Assembly (NCBI GenBank): GCA_035361075.1
Contig: DAOSBX010000044.1
Location: forward strand, 1 to 25,039
DNA length: 25,039 bases
Source of the DNA: Candidatus Hydrogenedens sp.
Lineage (GTDB): Bacteria; Hydrogenedentota; Hydrogenedentia; Hydrogenedentales; Hydrogenedentaceae
Reading direction: 5' to 3'
Position 1 is the stretch's first letter; each line of letters opens with the position of its first letter. This document shows positions 23,238 to 25,039 of the stretch, in pieces. Under the pieces are notes generated by a model that did no database searches, had not been told where the DNA came from, and saw only the letters and a list, made by a program, of their open reading frames with translations. The position numbers and the translations under genes are program-made.

Positions 23238-24059
23238 ATGCCCATACAAAAATTAAAAGACATTATACCAAACATATTTTCAGACCATGATTGGCTAATT
23301 GCATGGAAAAACATCCTCTTACCTTCCTATTGCATTAATTGCAACAGCCGTTTAATAACAGAAGAAAATCCATTCTACTGCCCTGCATGTTGGGCAACCC
23401 TACCCCGTATTGAAAGACCCTTCTGTTCACTTTGCGGGACTCCTCACCCTACAGCTATAGGTTTCGGGACACGCTCCAACTTCCCTTGCAAAAAATGTAG
23501 AACTCAACCAAATCGGTATATTGAAACCATACAAAGCCCCCTTCAATACAAAGGCATTGCCCGTGATGCAATCCTTAAATTCAAATTTAATAAGAAACGC
23601 TCCATGGCAGAACCATTAGGAGCAGTGCTCCGTGAATGGATTGAAACAGAAATGGCAGACGAACATTTCGATTTAATTATCCCCGTCCCCTTACACCCAT
23701 TTCGGCTACAACGAAGAGGCTTCAACCAATCCCTATTACTTGCAGAACAAATAATAAACACCTTTGAAGGAGCCAAACTATCCGAAACCCTGATTCGTAT
23801 CCGTCCTACAATAACACAAACCATACTCCCCGTTAATGAACGAAAGAAAAACGTTCACGGTGCCTTTCAAGTACGAGACCCCAACGAAATAAAAGGGAAA
23901 AAAATACTACTTATCGACGACATCGTTACAACAACTACCACTGTAACTGAGTGTGCTCGCATACTAAAAAAGAATGGTGCCACCTCCGTCAACGTACTGT
24001 CCATAGCACGAACCTCCCACCTACCCGACATCAACGACTTATTAGAACCCACCATATAA
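23238..24059 (+). CDS. comF: ComF/GntX-family phosphoribosyltransferase-like protein
   Basis: ComFC-type protein, 273 residues, linked to DNA uptake in transformable bacteria but widespread elsewhere. The N-terminal zinc-binding part has four Cys pairs: C32/C35, C48/C51, C63/C66 and C84/C87. The type I phosphoribosyltransferase domain includes LQYKGIARDAILKFKF (102-117), IPVPLHPFRLQRRGFNQS (148-165) and the PRPP-loop region ILLIDDIV (223-230) with Asp227-Asp228. The loop continues TTTTTV where the family usually has TTGxT, so the conserved Gly is Thr. The start ATG lies one base after the upstream TAA, and the ribosome site would be inside the previous gene, so translation is probably coupled. 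No other competence genes are in the window. Confidence 0.92.
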   Translation: MPIQKLKDIIPNIFSDHDWLIAWKNILLPSYCINCNSRLITEENPFYCPACWATLPRIERPFCSLCGTPHPTAIGFGTRSNFPCKKCRTQPNRYIETIQSPLQYKGIARDAILKFKFNKKRSMAEPLGAVLREWIETEMADEHFDLIIPVPLHPFRLQRRGFNQSLLLAEQIINTFEGAKLSETLIRIRPTITQTILPVNERKKNVHGAFQVRDPNEIKGKKILLIDDIVTTTTTVTECARILKKNGATSVNVLSIARTSHLPDINDLLEPTI

Positions 24060-24196
24060 TAAACAAATTCTTTAACAAACATCTAAGTAAAAAACACTTA
24101 CACCTCCTATTTACCTACATTTTTCACAATAACACCGTAAGAACCAGACCCACACATCTACCCAAACAATTTCAGCAAGTTCGGATATAGTAACGA

Positions 24197-24308
24197 ACCC
24201 AAGCATTCGCCCTAAACAATCACTGTCAGGTTAATCATAAGGGCGAACCCATCCATCCACCCCAACTCAGACGTCTACTTTTAGGGCAAACGCATGGGTT
24301 TACCCCTA
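24197..24308. repeat. Cluster of GGGCGAA-type imperfect palindromes
   Basis: TTCGCCCT (24206-24213) and AGGGCGAA (24240-24247) form a perfect eight-base inverted repeat with a 26-base loop. A third element, 24282-24308, is itself an imperfect hairpin (TAGGGCAAACGCA against TGGGTTTACCCCTA). The segments 24197-24215 and 24281-24299 match as inverted copies at 16 of 19 bases by eye. The group looks like diverged copies of one palindromic repeat family. Confidence 0.55.
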
Positions 24309-24325
24309 CTCATTATACCAAAGTA

Positions 24326-24409
24326 GTGGGAGCATCCCTGCTCCCAAAAAAAATAACCATTAACATCCAATCTATCCCTTCGTGAGCAAGTCCACCCCCG
24401 CTATATTAT
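24326..24409. repeat. Direct repeat copy 1 with hairpin
   Basis: Starts with a perfect eight-base stem TGGGAGCA-TCCC-TGCTCCCA (24327-24346), then A8, then a 56-base tail ending CCACCCCCGCTATATTAT. The tail matches copy 2 with five mismatches by eye. The two copies lie about 218 bases apart in the same orientation. Confidence 0.85.
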
Positions 24410-24473
24410 TACATTATGTAGACACCCCTACCTGAATTTTTTACTTAGCAATTACACAAGGTAAAGAACATTC

Positions 24474-24517
24474 AACCACAGAGTTTTTCAATTCTTTTCT
24501 CCATGCCCTCTGTGGTT
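24474..24517. repeat. Inverted repeat AACCACAGAG / CTCTGTGGTT
   Basis: Perfect ten-base arms (24474-24483 and 24508-24517) around a 24-base spacer. The CTCTGTGGTT motif is one I recall as a dispersed intergenic repeat in many environmental bacterial genomes. It lies between the two direct repeat copies, so the order is repeat, palindrome, repeat. Confidence 0.75.
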
Positions 24518-24543
24518 TATTTCTTTTCTAAAGGTATAATGTA

Positions 24544-24628
24544 GGGGGAGCATCCCTGCTCCCTAAAAAAAATAACCATCAACATCCAATCTATCCATTT
24601 TTGAGCAACTCCACCCCCGCTATATTAT
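24544..24628. repeat. Direct repeat copy 2 with hairpin
   Basis: Second copy of the element. The stem GGGAGCA-TCCC-TGCTCCC (24546-24563) is conserved; the outer T:A pair of copy 1 is replaced by a possible G:T pair. One extra T precedes the A8 run, followed by the same 56-base tail. Stem conservation while the tail drifts suggests the structure may matter. Confidence 0.85.
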
Positions 24629-24660
24629 GTAATAATTTCCCACAGGCAAAAATGTTTGTG

Positions 24661-25039
24661 CTACTTTATAATTCCTGGGCAGTAGCCGTCTTCACCATCA
24701 GGGCAGGGATGATAACCATTCATGTTAAAGAATTGTATTAATCGCAATAACTCGCTTAGGTCTATCACCCAATTCTGTGGATTGTAATCTGATGCATGTG
24801 GTAGGCAAGACTTATCTCCATCATAGCCTGAAACATAGCTATCCTCAGATTCTTCTCCTGGTAATGCACAATGATATCCACCCATATTGAAAAATTGTAT
24901 TACTCGTAGCAATTCCGGCAGATTTATCTGCCAATCACTATTTTGATCTCCACTGTGTGGTGGTTTTTCTCCTTCACCTTCCGGTATACCTTCACCTTCG
25001 ATTATACCTTCAGTAGTTCCTTCCCCTTCTCCCTCTGAA
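24661..25039 (-). CDS. C-terminal end of a secreted protein with Glu-Gly linker and dockerin-like repeats (partial)
   Basis: The gene runs off the right edge; the visible 125 residues are its C-terminus, ending in TAG at 24663-24661. The frame is open from the window edge, so the TTG at 24912 is an internal Leu codon, not a start. The visible part begins with a linker of repeated Glu-Gly pairs (EGEGEGTTEG...EGEGEK). Two related units follow, each holding the core ELLR[VL]IQFFNM[GN]GYH. The first is preceded by DQNSDWQINLPE, which fits the calcium-loop spacing of type I dockerins (D-x-N-x-D...E at position 12); the second is NWVIDLSE. The units end in Cys/Gly/Asp-rich GEDGYCPG-type tails. Such modules usually anchor large secreted proteins. 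The catalytic part, if any, is outside the window. Confidence 0.8.
   Translation of the reverse strand, partial: SEGEGEGTTEGIIEGEGIPEGEGEKPPHSGDQNSDWQINLPELLRVIQFFNMGGYHCALPGEESEDSYVSGYDGDKSCLPHASDYNPQNWVIDLSELLRLIQFFNMNGYHPCPDGEDGYCPGIIK

Larger units (their letters stand above)
24060..24660. other. 601-bp gene-free convergent intergenic region carrying repeats
   Basis: Lies between the 3' ends of comF (plus) and the dockerin-tail gene (minus). It holds a cluster of GGGCGAA-type palindromic pieces (24197-24308), two copies of an 84-85 base direct repeat and a CCACAGAG inverted repeat between them. No gene is visible on either strand. It looks like a landing zone for dispersed non-coding repeats. 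Confidence 0.75.

Noticed and set aside
24327..24346. Hairpin as a rho-independent terminator of comF
   Set aside because: It is followed by a run of A, not T, on the plus strand, and on the minus strand the T run precedes the stem.
24661..24912. Stand-alone 83-residue gene starting at 24912
   Set aside because: The codon is TTG inside a conserved ELLR motif and the frame is open upstream to the window edge with clear repeat-linker sequence.

Overview
The window looks like a chromosomal segment from an AT-rich, Gram-negative-type bacterium of the PVC-adjacent / FCB-like environmental lineages. My best guess is Candidatus Hydrogenedentota. The clues are an H-X9-DG type (DUF1559-like) pseudopilin, a Tat-exported Gfo/Idh/MocA oxidoreductase, System II cytochrome c maturation, and a truncated secreted protein with Glu-Gly linkers followed by dockerin-like ELLRxIQFFN repeats. 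The lineage is inferred from gene style only. I see no phage, plasmid, CRISPR, tRNA or rRNA genes.

Left part (1-5547, all minus strand). In transcription order: a PilZ-domain protein, a pair of paralogous membrane-anchored dynamin-like GTPases that probably form one translationally coupled unit, then a ribosomal group: a 32-residue bTHX gene at 1080-1178, rpsL and rpsG. bTHX and rpsL each have a readable promoter. rpsL starts with TTG and carries an insertion near its C-terminus. fusA would be expected beyond the left edge.

Middle (5654-14808). A plus-strand protein fuses a degenerate KaiC/RecA-like domain to a PEP-synthase-type ATP-grasp domain. Convergent to it is a minus-strand operon of lipoprotein, ResB and CcsA-like protein (c-type cytochrome maturation at the outer face of the inner membrane). 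Then come a Tat-exported Gfo/Idh/MocA oxidoreductase, a 518-bp gene-free stretch and coaD.

Right part (14959-24059, all plus strand). A pseudopilin, a parvulin-type peptidyl-prolyl isomerase, an LytM/M23 peptidase, a sugar-nucleotide epimerase-like SDR, a large secreted glycoside-hydrolase-like protein of unknown specificity, and a ComF-type phosphoribosyltransferase. Most of these concern the envelope or secretion and may be partly co-transcribed. From 24060 to 24660 there is no gene. That stretch holds several palindromic repeats and a direct repeat in two copies. The window ends inside a minus-strand gene whose C-terminus is dockerin-like.
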